From Acanthosepion lycidas (taxonomy: Eukaryota; Mollusca; Cephalopoda; Sepiida; Sepiidae), in assembly GCA_963932145.1 (NCBI GenBank), contig OZ010577.1, positions 16,159,889 through 16,223,888 of the forward strand: 64,000 nt of DNA, in the 5' to 3' direction. The first letter of the stretch is position 1, and every line of letters starts with the position of its first letter. A program made the translations under genes and the position numbers. Of this stretch, positions 1 through 13,000 are shown in pieces. The notes beneath the pieces are model-generated. The model searched no databases, was not told the origin of the DNA, and saw only the letters and a list, made by a program, of their open reading frames with translations.

Positions 1-1105
1 CTTACAATTATTTTTCATTCGAACTCATACAGTGAGCGTAGCATGCAAAGGTTACGACTCACGTAACAGGGATTTCCTTGAAAAACTGTGTGGACGCAAA
101 GTGTGTGATCGCTGTATGTTTCTCTCCTGCCGTGCGTTCTATTTACCTTTACATTCTTTCATTTCACTTTATGAACAGGCAAGAGCCTCCTCTAAAACCG
201 GCTTACAATTATTTTTCATTCGAACTCATACAGTGAGCGTAGCATGCAAAGGTTACGACTCACGTAACAGGGATTTCCTTGAAAAACTGTGTGGACGCAA
301 AATGGGTGATCGCTGTATTTTTCTCTCCTACCGTGCGTTCTATTTACCGTTACATTCTTTCATTTCACTTTATGAACAGGCAAGAGCCTCCTCTGAAACC
401 GGCTTACAATTATTTTTCATTCGAACTCATACAGTGAGCGTAGCATGCAAAGGTTACGACTCACGTAACAGGGATTTCCTTGAAAAACTGTGTGGACGCA
501 AAATGGGTGATCGCTGTATGTTTCTCTCCTGCCGTGCGTTCTATTTACCTTTACATTCTTTCATTTCACTTTATGAACAGGCAAGAGCCTCCTCTAAAAC
601 CGGCTTGCAATTATTTTTCATTCGAACTCATACACTGAGCGTAGCATGCAAAGGATACTATTCATATAACAGGGATTTCCTTGAAAAACTGTGTGGACGC
701 AAAGTGGGTGATCGCTGTATGTTTCTCTCCTGACGTGCGTTCTATTTACCTTTGCATTCTTTCATTTAACTTTATGAACAGGTAAGAGCCTCCTCTAAAA
801 CCGGCTTACAATTATTTTTTATTCGAACTCATACATTGAGCGTAGCATGCAAAGGTTACGACTCACGTAACAGGGATTTCCTTGAAAAACTGTGTGGATG
901 CAAAGTGGGTGACCGCTGTATGTTTCTCTCCTGCCGTGCGTTCTATTTACCTTTACATTCTTTCATTTCACTTTATGAACAGGCAAGAGCCTCCTCTAAA
1001 GCCGGCTTACAATTATTTTTCATTCGAACTCATACAGTGAGCGTAGCATGCTAAGGTTACGACTCACGTAACAGGGATTTCCTTGAAAAACTGTGTGGAC
1101 GCAAA
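1..1105 (+). repeat. monomers without visible HOR
   Basis: About five and a half monomers with box order A A A B A A from base 32. Point variants include TGC to TGA near 731 and C134A (TTTCAC to TTTAAC) near 767. I cannot match this stretch to a longer unit elsewhere in the window, so it may belong to a HOR extending to the left. Confidence 0.6.
779..787 (+). other. single-base variant creating a GT splice-donor-like site
   Basis: In this class B monomer GCAAGA is changed to GTAAGA, giving CAG/GTAAGA, a near-consensus canonical 5' splice donor. Elsewhere I see the GC form, or variants with CAGTCAAG or CACGCAAG. It may simply be a chance C-to-T change. Confidence 0.3.
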
Positions 1106-3639
1106 ATGGGTGATCGCTGTATGTTTCTCTCCTACCGTGCGTTCTATTTACCTTTACATTCTTTCATTTCACTTTATGAACAGTCAAGAGCCTCCTCTAA
1201 AACCGGCTTACAATTATTTTTCATTCGAACTCATACAGTGAGCGTAACGCGCAAAGGTTACGACTCACGTAACAGGGATTTCCTTGAAAAACTGTGTGGA
1301 CGCAAAGTGGGTGATCGCTGTAAGTTTCTCTCCTGCCGTGCGTTCTATTTACCTTTACATTCTTTCATTTCACTTTATGAACAGGCAAGAGCCTCCTCTA
1401 AAACCGGCTTACAATTATTTTTCATTCGAACTCATACAGTGAGCGTAGCATGCAAAGGATACTATTCATATAACAGGGATTTCCTTGAAAAACTGTGTGG
1501 ACGCACAATGGGTGATCGCTGTAAGTTTCTCTCCTACCGTGCGTTCTATTTACCTTTACATTATTTCATTTCAGTTTATGAACAGGCAAGAGCCTCCTCT
1601 AAAACCGGCTTACAATTATTTTTCATTCGAACTCATACAGTGAGCGTAGCATGCAAAGGTTACGACTCACGTAACAGGGATTTCCTTGAAAAACTGTGTG
1701 GACGCAAAGTGGGTGATCGCTGTATGTTTCTCTCCTGCCGTGCGTTCTATTTACCTTTACATTCTTTCATTTCATTTTATGAACAGGCAAGAGCCTCCTC
1801 TAAAGCCGGCTTACAATTATTTTTCATTCGAACTCATACAGTGAGCGTAGCATGCAAAGGTTACGACTCACGTAACAAGGATTTCCTTGAAAATCTGTGT
1901 GGACGCAAAATGGGTGATCGCTGTATGTTTCTCTCCTACCGTGCGTTCTATTTACCTTTACATTCTTTCATTTCACTTTATGAACAGGCAAGAGCCTCCT
2001 CTAAAACCGGCTTACAATTATTTTTCATTCGAACTCATACAGTGAGCGTAGCATGCAAAGGTTACGACTCACGTAACAGGGATTTCCTTGAAAAACTGTG
2101 TGGACGCAAAATGGGTGATCGCTGTATGTTTCTCTCCTACCGTGCGTTCTATTTACCTTTACATTCTTTCATTTCACTTTATGAACAGGCAAGGGCCTCC
2201 TCTTAAACCGGCTTACAATTATTTTTCATTCGAACTCATACAGTGAGCGTAGCATGCAAAGGATACTAATCATATAACAGAGATTTTATTGAAAAACTGT
2301 GTGGACGCAAAGTGGGTGATCGCTGTATGTTTCTCTCCTGCCGTGCGTTCTATTTACCTTTACATTCTTTCATTTAACGCTATGAACAGGCAAGAGCCTC
2401 CTCTAAAACCGGCTTACAATTATTTTTCATTCGAACTCATACAGTGAACGTAGCATGCAAAGGATACTATTCATATAAAAGGGATTTCCTTGAAAAACTG
2501 TGTGGACGCAAAATGGGTGATCGCTGTATGTTTCTCTCCTACCGTGCGTTCTATTTACCTTTACATTCTTTCATTTCACTTTATGAACAGTCAAGAGCCT
2601 CCTCTAAAACCGGCTTACAATTATTTTTCATTCGAACTCATACAGTGAGCGTAACGCGCAAAGGTTACGACTCACGTAACAGGGATTTCCTTGAAAAACT
2701 GTGTGGACGCAAAGTGGGTGATCGCTGTAAGTTTCTCTCCTGCCGTGCGTTCTATTTACCTTTACATTCTTTCATTTCACTTTATGAACAGGCAAGAGCC
2801 TCCTCTAAAACCGGCTTACAATTATTTTTCATTCGAACTCATACAGTGAGCGTAGCATGCAAAGGATACTATTCATATAACAGGGATTTCCTTGAAAAAC
2901 TGTGTGGACGCACAATGGGTGATCGCTGTAAGTTTCTCTCCTACCGTGCGTTCTATTTACCTTTACATTATTTCATTTCAGTTTATGAACAGGCAAGAGC
3001 CTCCTCTAAAACCGGCTTACAATTATTTTTCATTCGAACTCATACAGTGAGCGTAGCATGCAAAGGTTACGACTCACGTAACAGGGATTTCCTTGAAAAA
3101 CTGTGTGGACGCAAAGTGGGTGATCGCTGTATGTTTCTCTCCTGCCGTGCGTTCTATTTACCTTTACATTCTTTCATTTCATTTTATGAACAGGCAAGAG
3201 CCTCCTCTAAAGCCGGCTTACAATTATTTTTCATTCGAACTCATACAGTGAGCGTAGCATGCAAAGGTTACGACTCACGTAACAAGGATTTCCTTGAAAA
3301 TCTGTGTGGACGCAAAATGGGTGATCGCTGTATGTTTCTCTCCTACCGTGCGTTCTATTTACCTTTACATTCTTTCATTTCACTTTATGAACAGGCAAGA
3401 GCCTCCTCTAAAACCGGCTTACAATTATTTTTCATTCGAACTCATACAGTGAGCGTAGCATGCAAAGGTTACGACTCACGTAACAGGGATTTCCTTGAAA
3501 AACTGTGTGGACGCAAAATGGGTGATCGCTGTATGTTTCTCTCCTACCGTGCGTTCTATTTACCTTTACATTCTTTCATTTCACTTTATGAACAGGCAAG
3601 GGTCTCCTCTAAAACCGGCTTACAATTATTTTTCATTCG
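1106..3639 (+). repeat. 7-mer duplication (offset 1,407 bp)
   Basis: The stretch from about 1106 to about 2200 is repeated from 2513 to about 3607 at an offset of exactly seven monomers. Shared private variants include GTAACGCGCAAAGG, TGTAAGTTTC, ACATTATTTCATTTCAG and AACAAGGATTTCC. The same suite recurs near 43.3-44.3 kb and inside each 3,013-bp unit at 45-54 kb, so this block is a relative of that HOR. The private variant GCATGCTAAGG at 1045-1055 is matched at about 43243-43253. Confidence 0.8.
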
Positions 3640-5657
3640 AACTCATACAGTGAGCGTAGCATGCAAAGGATACTATTCATATAACAGGGATTTCCTTGAA
3701 ATCTGTGTGGACGCAAAGTGGGTGATCGCTGTATGTTTCACTCCTGCGGTGCGTTCTATTTACCTTTACATTCTTTCATTTAACTTTATGAACAGGCAAG
3801 AGCCTCCTCTAAAACCGGCTTACAATTATTTTTCATTCGAACTCATACAGTGAGCGTAGCATGCAAAGGATACTAATCATATAACAGGGATTTCCTTGAA
3901 AAACTGTGTGGACGCAAAATGGGTGATCGCTGTATGTTTCTCTCCTACCGTGCGTTCTGTTTGCCTTTACATTCTTTCATTTCACTTTATGAACAGGCAA
4001 GGGTCTCCTCTAAAAGCTGCTTACAATTATTTTTCATTCGAACTCATACAGTGAGCGTAGCATGCAAAGGTTACGACTCACATAACAGGGATTTCCTTGA
4101 AAAAATTGTGGACGCAAAGTGGGTGATCGCTGTATGTTTCTCTCCTGACGTGCGTTCTATTTACCTTTACATTCTTTCATTTCACTTTATGAACAGGCAA
4201 GAGCCTCCTCTAAAGCCGGCTTACAATTATTTTTCATTCGAACTCATACAGTGAGCTTAGCATGCAAAGGTTACGACTCACGTAACAGGGATTTCCTTGA
4301 AAATCTGTGTGGACGCAAAATGGGTGATCGCTGTATGTTTCTCTCCTACAGTGCGTTCTATTTACCTTTACATTCTTTCATTTCACTTTATGAACAGGCA
4401 AGAGCCTCCTCTAAAACCGGCTTACAATTATTTTTCATTCGAACTCATACAGTGAGCGTAGCATGCAAAGGTTACGACTCACGTAACAGGGATTTCCTTG
4501 AAAAACTGTGTGGGCGCAAAATGGGTGATCGCTGTATGTTTCTCTCCTACCGTGCGTTCTATTTACCTTTACATTCTTTCATTTCACTTTATGAACAGGC
4601 AAGGGCCTCCTCTAAAACCGGCTTACAATTATTTTTCATTCGAACTCATACAGTGAGCGTAGCATGCAAAGGATACTATTCATATAACAGGGATTTCCTT
4701 GCAAAAATGTGTGGACGCAAAGTGGGTGATCGCTGTATGTTTCTCTCCTGCCGTGCGTTCTATTTACCTTTACATTCTTTCATTTAACGTTATGAACAGG
4801 CAAGAGCCTCCTCTAAAACCGGCTTACAATTATTTTTCATTCGAACTCATACAGTGAGCGTAGCATGCAAAGGTTACGACTCACGTAACAGGGATTTCCT
4901 TGAAAAATTGTGTGGACGCAAAATGGTTGATCGCTGTATGTTTCTCTCCTACCGTGCGTTCTATTTACCTTTACATTCTTTCATTTCACTTTATGAACAG
5001 GCAAGGGCCTCCTCTAAAACCTGCTTACAATTATTTTTCATTCGAACTCATACAGTGAGCGTAGCATGCAAAGGATACTATTCATATAACAGGGATTTCC
5101 TTGAAAAACTGTGTGGACGCAAAGTGGGTGATCGCTGTATGTTTCTCTCCTGCCGTGCGTTCTATTTGCCTTTACATTCTTTCATTTCACTTTATGAACA
5201 GGCAAGAGCCTCCTCTAAAACCTGCTTACAATTATTTTTCATTCGAACTCATACAGTGAGCGTAGCATGCAAAGGATACTATTCATATAACAGGGATTTC
5301 CTTGAAAAACTGTGTGGACGCAAAGTGGGTGATCGCTGTATGTTTCTCTCCTGCCGTGCGTTCTATTTACCTTTACATTCTTTCATTTCACTTTATGAAC
5401 AGGCAAGAGCCTCCTCTAAAAGCTGCTTACAATTATTTTTCATTCGAACTCATACAGTGAGCGTAGCATGCAAACGATACTATTCATATAACAGGGATTT
5501 CCTTGCAAAAATGTGTGGACGCAAAGTGGGTGATCGCTGTATGTTTCTCTCCTGCCGTGCGTTCTATTTACCTTTACATTCTTTCATTTAACGTTATGAA
5601 CAGGCAAGAGCCTCCTCTAAAACCGGCTTACAATTATTTTTAATTCGAACTCATACA
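3640..5657 (+). repeat. partial copy of the 3,013-bp 15-mer HOR
   Basis: From 3640 to about 5454 the monomer order and private variants match 44632 to about 46446 at a constant offset of 40,992 bp. Shared marks are the indels GAAATCTGTG and GAAAAAATTGTGG, the variants GTTCTGTTTGCC, GAGCTTAGC and AAATGGTTGATCG, and class B boxes with TAATCAT. After about 5457 the copy changes to the AAACGATAC variant and follows the block now seen at 56695. Confidence 0.8.
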
Positions 5658-8600
5658 GTGAGCGTAGCATGCAAAGGTTACGACTCACGTAACAGGGATT
5701 TCCTTGAAAAACTGTGTGGACGCAAAATGGGTGATCGCTGTATGTTTCTCTCCTACCGTGCGTTCTATTTACCTTTACATTCTTTCATTTCACTTTATGA
5801 ACAGGCAAGAGCCTCCTCTAAAACCGGCTTACAATTATTTTTCATTCGAACTCATACACTGAGCGTAGCATGCAAAGGATACTATTCTTATAACAGGGAT
5901 TTCCTTGAAAAACTGTGTGGACGCAAAGTGGGTGATCGCTGAATGTTTCTCTACTGCCGTGCGTTCTATTTACCTTTACATTCTTTCATTTAACTTTATG
6001 AACAGGCAAGAGCCTCCTCTAAAACCGGCTTACAATTATTTTTCATTTGAACTCATACAGTGAGCGTAGCATGCAAAGGTTACGACTCACGTAACAGGGA
6101 TTTCCTTGAAAAACTGTGTGGACGCAAAATGGTTTATCGCTGTATGTTTCTCTCCTGCCCTGCGTTCTATTTACCTTTACATTCTTTCATTTAACTTTAT
6201 GAACAGGCAAGAGCCTCCTCTGAAACCGGCTTACAATTATTTTTCATTCGAACTCATACAGTGAGCGTAGCATGCAAAGGTTACGACTCACGTAACAGGG
6301 ATTTCCTTGAAAAACTGTGTGGACGCAAAATGGGTGATCGCTGTATGTTTCTCTCCTGCCGTGCGTTCTATTTACCTTTACATTCTTTCATTTCACTTTA
6401 TGAACAGGCAAGAGCCTCCTCTAAAACCGGCTTACAATTATTTTTCATTCGAACTCATACACTGAGCGTAGCATGCAAAGGATACTATTCTTATAACAGG
6501 GATTTCCTTGAAAAACTGTGTGGACGCAAAGTGGGTGATCGCTGAATGTTTCTCTCCTGCCGTGCGTTCTATTTACCTTTACATTCTTTCATTTAACTTT
6601 ATGAACAGGCAAGAGCCTCCTCTAAAACCGGCTTACAATTATTTTTCATTTGAACTCATACAGTGAGCGTAGCATGCAAAGGTTACGACTCACGTAACAG
6701 GGATTTCCTTGAAAAACTGTGTGGACGCAAAATGGGTGATCGCTGTATGTTTCTCTCCTGCCGTGCGTTCTATTTACCTTTACATTCTTTCATTTAACTT
6801 TATGAACAGGCAAGAGCCTCCTCTGGAACCGGCTTACAATTATTTTTCATTCGAACTCATACAGTGAGCGTAGCATGCAACGGTTACGACTCACGTAACA
6901 GGGATTTCCTTGAAAAACTGTGTGGACGCAAAGTGGGTGATCGCTGTATGTTTCTCTCCTGCCGTGCGTTCTATTTACCTTTACATTCTTTCATTTCACT
7001 TTATGAACAGGCAAGAGCCTCCTCTAAAACCGGCTTGCAATTATTTTTCTTTCGAACTCATACACTGGGCGTAGCATGCAAAGGATACTATTCATATAAC
7101 AGGGATTTCCTTGAAAAACTGTGTGGGCGCAAAGTGGGTGATCGCTGTATGTTTCTCTCCTGCCGTGCGTTCTATTTACCTTTACATTCTTTCATTTCAC
7201 TTTATGAACAGGCAAGGGTCTCCACTAAAACCGGCTTACAATTATTTTTCATTCGAACTCATACAGTGAGCGTAGCATGCAAAGGTTACGACTCACGTAA
7301 CAGGGATTTACTTGAAAAACTCTGTGGACGCAAAGTGGGTGATCGCTGTATGTTTCTCTCCTGCCGTGCGTTCTATTTACCTTTACATTCTTTCATTTCA
7401 CTTTATGAACAGGCAAGGGCCTCCACTAAAACCGGCTTACAATTATTTTTCATTCGAACTCATACAGTGAGCGTAGCATGCAAAGGTTACGACTCACGTA
7501 ACAGGGATTTCCTTGAAAAACTGTGTGGGCGCAAAATGGGTGATCGCTGTATGTTTCTCTCCTACCGTGCGTTCTATTTACCTTTACATTCTTTCATTTC
7601 ACTTCATGAACAGGCAAGGGCCTCCTCTAAAACCGGCTTACAATTATTTTTCATTCGAACTCATACAGTGAGCGTAGCATGCAAACGATACTATTCATAT
7701 AACAGGGATTTCCTTGCAAAAATGTGTGGACGCAAAGTGGGTGATCGCTGTATGTTTCTCTCCTGCCGTGCGTTCTATTTACCTTTACATTCTTTCATTT
7801 AACGTTATGAACAGGCAAGAGCCTCCTCTAAACCGGCTTACAATTATTTTTCATTCGAACTCATACAGTGAGCGTAGCATGCAAAGGTTACGACTCACGT
7901 AACAGGGATTTCCTTGAAAAACTGTGTGGACGCAAAATGGGTGATCGCTGTATGTTTCTCTCCTACCGTGCGTTCTATTTACCTTTACATTCTTTCATTT
8001 CACTTTATGAACAGGCAAGAGCCTCCTCTAAAACCGGCTTACAATTATTTTTCATTCGAACTCATACACTGAGCGTAGCATGCAAAGGATACTATTCTTA
8101 TAACAGGGATTTCCTTGAAAAACTGTGTGGACGCAAAGTGGGTGATCGCTGAATGTTTCTCTCCTGCCGTGCGTTCTATTTACCTTTACATTCTTTCATT
8201 TAACTTTATGAACAGGCAAGAGCCTCCTCTAAAACCGGCTTACAATTATTTTTCATTTGAACTCATACAGTGAGCGTAGCATGCAAAGGTTACGACTCAC
8301 GTAACAGGGATTTCCTTGAAAAACTGTGTGGACGCAAAATGGTTTATCGCTGTATGTTTCTCTCCTGCCCTGCGTTCTATTTACCTTTACATTCTTTCAT
8401 TTAACTTTATGAACAGGCAAGAGCCTCCTCTGAAACCGGCTTACAATTATTTTTCATTCGAACTCATACAGTGAGCGTAGCATGCAAAGGTTACGACTCA
8501 CGTAACAGGGATTTCCTTGAAAAACTGTGTGGACGCAAAATGGGTGATCGCTGTATGTTTCTCTCCTGCCGTGCGTTCTATTTACCTTTACATTCTTTCA

Positions 8601-10078
8601 TTTCACTTTATGAACAGGCAAGAGCCTCCTCTAAAACCGGCTTACAATTATTTTTCATTCGAACTCATACACTGAGCGTAGCATGCAAAGGATACTATTC
8701 TTATAACAGGGATTTCCTTGAAAAACTGTGTGGACGCAAAGTGGGTGATCGCTGAATGTTTCTCTCCTGCCGTGCGTTCTATTTACCTTTACATTCTTTC
8801 ATTTAACTTTATGAACAGGCAAGAGCCTCCTCTAAAACCGGCTTACAATTATTTTTCATTTGAACTCATACAGTGAGCGTAGCATGCAAAGGTTACGACT
8901 CACGTAACAGGGATTTCCTTGAAAAACTGTGTGGACGCAAAATGGGTGATCGCTGTATGTTTCTCTCCTGCCGTGCGTTCTATTTACCTTTACATTCTTT
9001 CATTTAACTTTATGAACAGGCAAGAGCCTCCTCTGGAACCGGCTTACAATTATTTTTCATTCGAACTCATACAGTGAGCGTAGCATGCAAAGGTTACGAC
9101 TCACGTAACAGGGATTTCCTTGAAAAACTGTGTGGACGCAAAGTGGGTGATCGCTGTATGTTTCTCTCCTGCCGTGCGTTCTATTTACCTTTACATTCTT
9201 TCATTTCACTTTATGAACAGGCAAGAGCCTCCTCTAAAACCGGCTTGCAATTATTTTTCATTCGAACTCATACACTGAGCGTAGCATGCAAAGGATACTA
9301 TTCATATAACAGGGATTTCCTTGAAAAACTGTGTGGGCGCAAAATGGGTGATCGCTGTATGTTTCTCTCCTGCCGTGCGTTCTATTTACCTTTACATTCT
9401 TTCATTTCACTTTATGAACAGGCAAGGGTCTCCACTAAAACCGGCTTACAATTATTTTTCATTCGAACTCATACAGTGAGCGTAGCATGCAAAGGTTACG
9501 ACTCACGTAACAGGGATTTACTTGAAAAACTCTGTGGACGCAAAGTGGGTGATCGCTGTATGTTTCTCTCCTGCCGTGCGTTCTATTTACCTTTACATTC
9601 TTTCATTTCACTTTATGAACAGGCAAGGGTCTCCACTAAAACCGGCTTACAATTATTTTTCATTCGAACTCATACAGTGAGCGTAGCATGCAAAGGTTAC
9701 GACTCACGTAACAGGGATTTCCTTGAAAAACTGTGTGGACGCAAAATAGGTTATCGCTGTATGTTTCTCTCCTGCCGTGCGTTCTATTTACCTTTACATT
9801 CTTTCATTTCACTTTATGAACAGGCAAGAGCCTCCTCTAAAACCGGCTTACAATTATTTTTCATTCGAACTCATACAGTGAGCGTAGCATGCAAAGGTTA
9901 CGACTCACGTAACAGGGATTTCCTTGAAAAAATGTGTGGACGCAAAATGGGTGATCGCTGTATGTTTCTCTCCTGCCGTGTGTTCTATTTACCTTTACAT
10001 TCTTTCATTTAACTTTATGAACAGGCAAGAGCCTCCTCTGAAACCGGCTAACAATTATTTTTCATTCGAACACATACA
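5658..10078 (+). repeat. 11-mer tandem duplication (2,210 bp + 2,211 bp)
   Basis: Two adjacent copies start at 5658 and 7868. Within each, a shorter three-monomer (603-bp) rhythm is visible at 5658, 6261 and 6864, and again at 7868, 8471 and 9074. Shared marks are ACTATTCTTATAAC, CGCTGAATG, CATTTGAACTC, ATGGTTTATCGC with CCCTGCG, CTCTGGAACC and GATTTACTTG. The first copy is one base shorter because of a deletion in CTCTAAACCGG near 7831. Copies differ at a few sites, for example AACGGTTACG at 6880 only in the first. Confidence 0.85.
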
Positions 10079-13000
10079 GTGAGCGTAGCATGCAAAGGTT
10101 ACGACTCACGTAACAGGGATTTCCTTGAAAAACTGTGTGGACGCAATATGGGTGATCGCTGTATGTTTCTCTCCTGCCGTGCGTTCTATTTACCTTTACA
10201 TTCTTTCATTTCACTTTATGAACAGGCAAGAGCCTCCTCTAAAACCGGCTTGCAATTATTTTTCATTCGAACTCATACACTGAGCGTAGCATGCAAAGGA
10301 TACTATTCATATAACAGGGATTTCCTTGAAAAACTGTGTGGACGCAAAGTGGGTGATCGCTGTATGTTTCTCTCCTGCCGTGCGTTCTATTTACCTTTAC
10401 ATTCTTTCATTTAACTTTATGAACAGGCAAGAGCCTCCACTAAAACCGGCTTACAATTATTTTTCATTCGAACTCATACAGTGAGCGTAGCATGCAAAGG
10501 TTACGACTCACGTAACAGGGATTTCCTTGAAAAACTGTGTGGACGCAAAGTGGGTGATCGCTGTATATTTCTCTCCTGCCGTGCGTTCTATTTACCTTTA
10601 CATTCTTTCATTTCACTTTATGAACAGGCAAGAGGCTCCTCTAAAAGCTGCTTACAATTATTTTTCATTCGAACTCATACAGTGAGAGTAGCATGCAAAG
10701 GTTACGACTCACGTTACAGGGATTTCCTTGAAAAACTGTGTGGACGCAAAGTGGGTGATCGCGGTATGTTTCTCTCCTGCCGTGCGTTCTATTTACCTTT
10801 ACATTCTTTCATTTCACTTTATGAACAGGCAAGGGTCTCCACTAAAACCGGCTTACAATTATTTTTCATTTGAACTCATACAGTGTGCGTAGCATGCAAA
10901 GGTTACGACTCACGTAACAGGGATTTCCTTGAAAAACTGTGTGGACGCAAAATGGGTGATCGCTGTATGTTTCTCTCCTGCCGTGCGTTCTATTTACATT
11001 TACATTCTTTCATTTCACTTTATGAACAGGCAAGGGTCTCCTCTAAAACCGGCTTACAATTATTTTTCATTCGAACTCATACAGTGAGCGTAGCATGCAA
11101 AGGATACTATTAATATAACAGGGATTTCCTTCAAAAACTGTGTGGACGCAAAGTGGGTGATCGCTGTATGTTTTTCTCCTGCCGTGCGTTCTATTTACCT
11201 TTACATTCTTTCATTTCACTTTATGAACAGGCAAGAGCCTCCTCTAAAACCGGCTTACAATTAACTTTTCATTCGAACTCATACAGTGAGCGTAGCATGC
11301 AAAGGTTACGACTCACGTAACAGGGATTTACTTGAAATATGTGTGGACGCAAAGTGGGTGATCGCTGTATGTTTCTCTCCTGCCGTGCGTTCTATTTACC
11401 TTTACATTCTTTCATTTCACTTTATGAACAGGCATGAGGCTCCTTTAAAACCGGCTTACAATTATTTTTCATTCGAACTCATACAGTGAGCGTAGCATGC
11501 ATAGGTTACGATTCACGTAACAGGGATTTCCTTGAAAAACTGTGTGACGCAAAATGGGTGATCGCTGTATGTTTCTCTCCTGCCGTGCGTTCTATTTACC
11601 TTTACATTCTTTCATTTCACTTTATGAACAGGCAAGAGCCTCCTCTAAAACCGGCTTACAATTATTTTTCATTCGAACTCATACACTGAGCGAAGCATGC
11701 AAAGGATACTATTCATATAACAGGGATTTCCTTGAAAAACTGTGTGGACGCAAAGTGGGTGATCGCTGTATGTTTCTCTCCTGCCGTGCGTTCTATTTAC
11801 CTTTACATTGTTTCATTTAACTTTATGAACAGGCAAGAGCCTCCTCTAAAACCGGCTTACAATTATTTTTCATTCGAACTCATACAGTGAGCGTAGCATG
11901 CAAAGGTTACGACTCACGTAACAGGGATTTCCTTGAAAAACTGTGTGGACGCAAAATGGGTGATCGCTGTATGTTTCTCTCCTGCCGTGCGTTCTATTTA
12001 CCTTTACATTCTTTCATTTCACTTTATGAACAGGCAAAGCCTCCTCTAAAACCGGCTTGCAATTATTTTTCATTCGAACTCATACACTGAGCGTAGCATG
12101 CAAAGGATACTATTCATATAACAGGGATTTCCTTGAAAAACTGTGTGGACGCAAAGTGGGTGATCGCTGTATGTTTCTCTCCTGACGTGCGTTCTATTTA
12201 CCTTTACATTCTTTCATTTAACTTTATGAACAGGCAAGAGCCTCCACTAAAACCGGCTTACAATTATTTTTCATTCGAACTCATACAGTGAGCGTAGCAT
12301 GCAAAGGTTACGACTCACGTAACAGGGATTTCCTTGAAAAACTGTGTGGACGCAAAATGGGTGATCGCTGTATGTTTCTCTCCTACCGTGCGTTCTATTT
12401 ACCTTTACATTCTTTCATTTCACTTTATGAACAGGCAAGGGCCTCCTCTAAAACCGGCTTACAATTATTTTTCATTCAAACTCATACAGTGAGCGTAGCA
12501 TGCCAAGGTTACGACTCACGTAACAGGGATTTCCTTGAAAAACTGCGTGGACGCAAAGTGGGTGATCGCTGTATGTTTCTCTCCTGCCGTGCGTTCTATT
12601 TACCTTTACATTCTTTCATTTCACTTTATGAACAGGCAAGAGGCTCCTCTAAAAGCTGCTTACAATTATTTTTCATTCGAACTCATACAGTGAGAGTAGC
12701 ATGCAAAGGTTACGACTCACGTAACAGGGATTTCCTTGAAAAACTGTGTGGACGCAAAGTGGGTGATCGCTGTATGTTTCTCTCCTGCCGTGCGTTCTAT
12801 TTACCTTTACATTCTTTCATTTCACTTTATGAACAGTCAAGAGCCTCCTCTAAAACCGGCTTACAATTATTTTTCATTCGAACTCATACAGTGAGCGTAG
12901 CGCGCAAAGGTTACGACTCACGTAACAGGGATTTCCTTGAAAAACTGTGTGGACGCAAAGTGGGTGATCGCTGTATGTTTCTCTCCTGCCGTGCGTTCTA

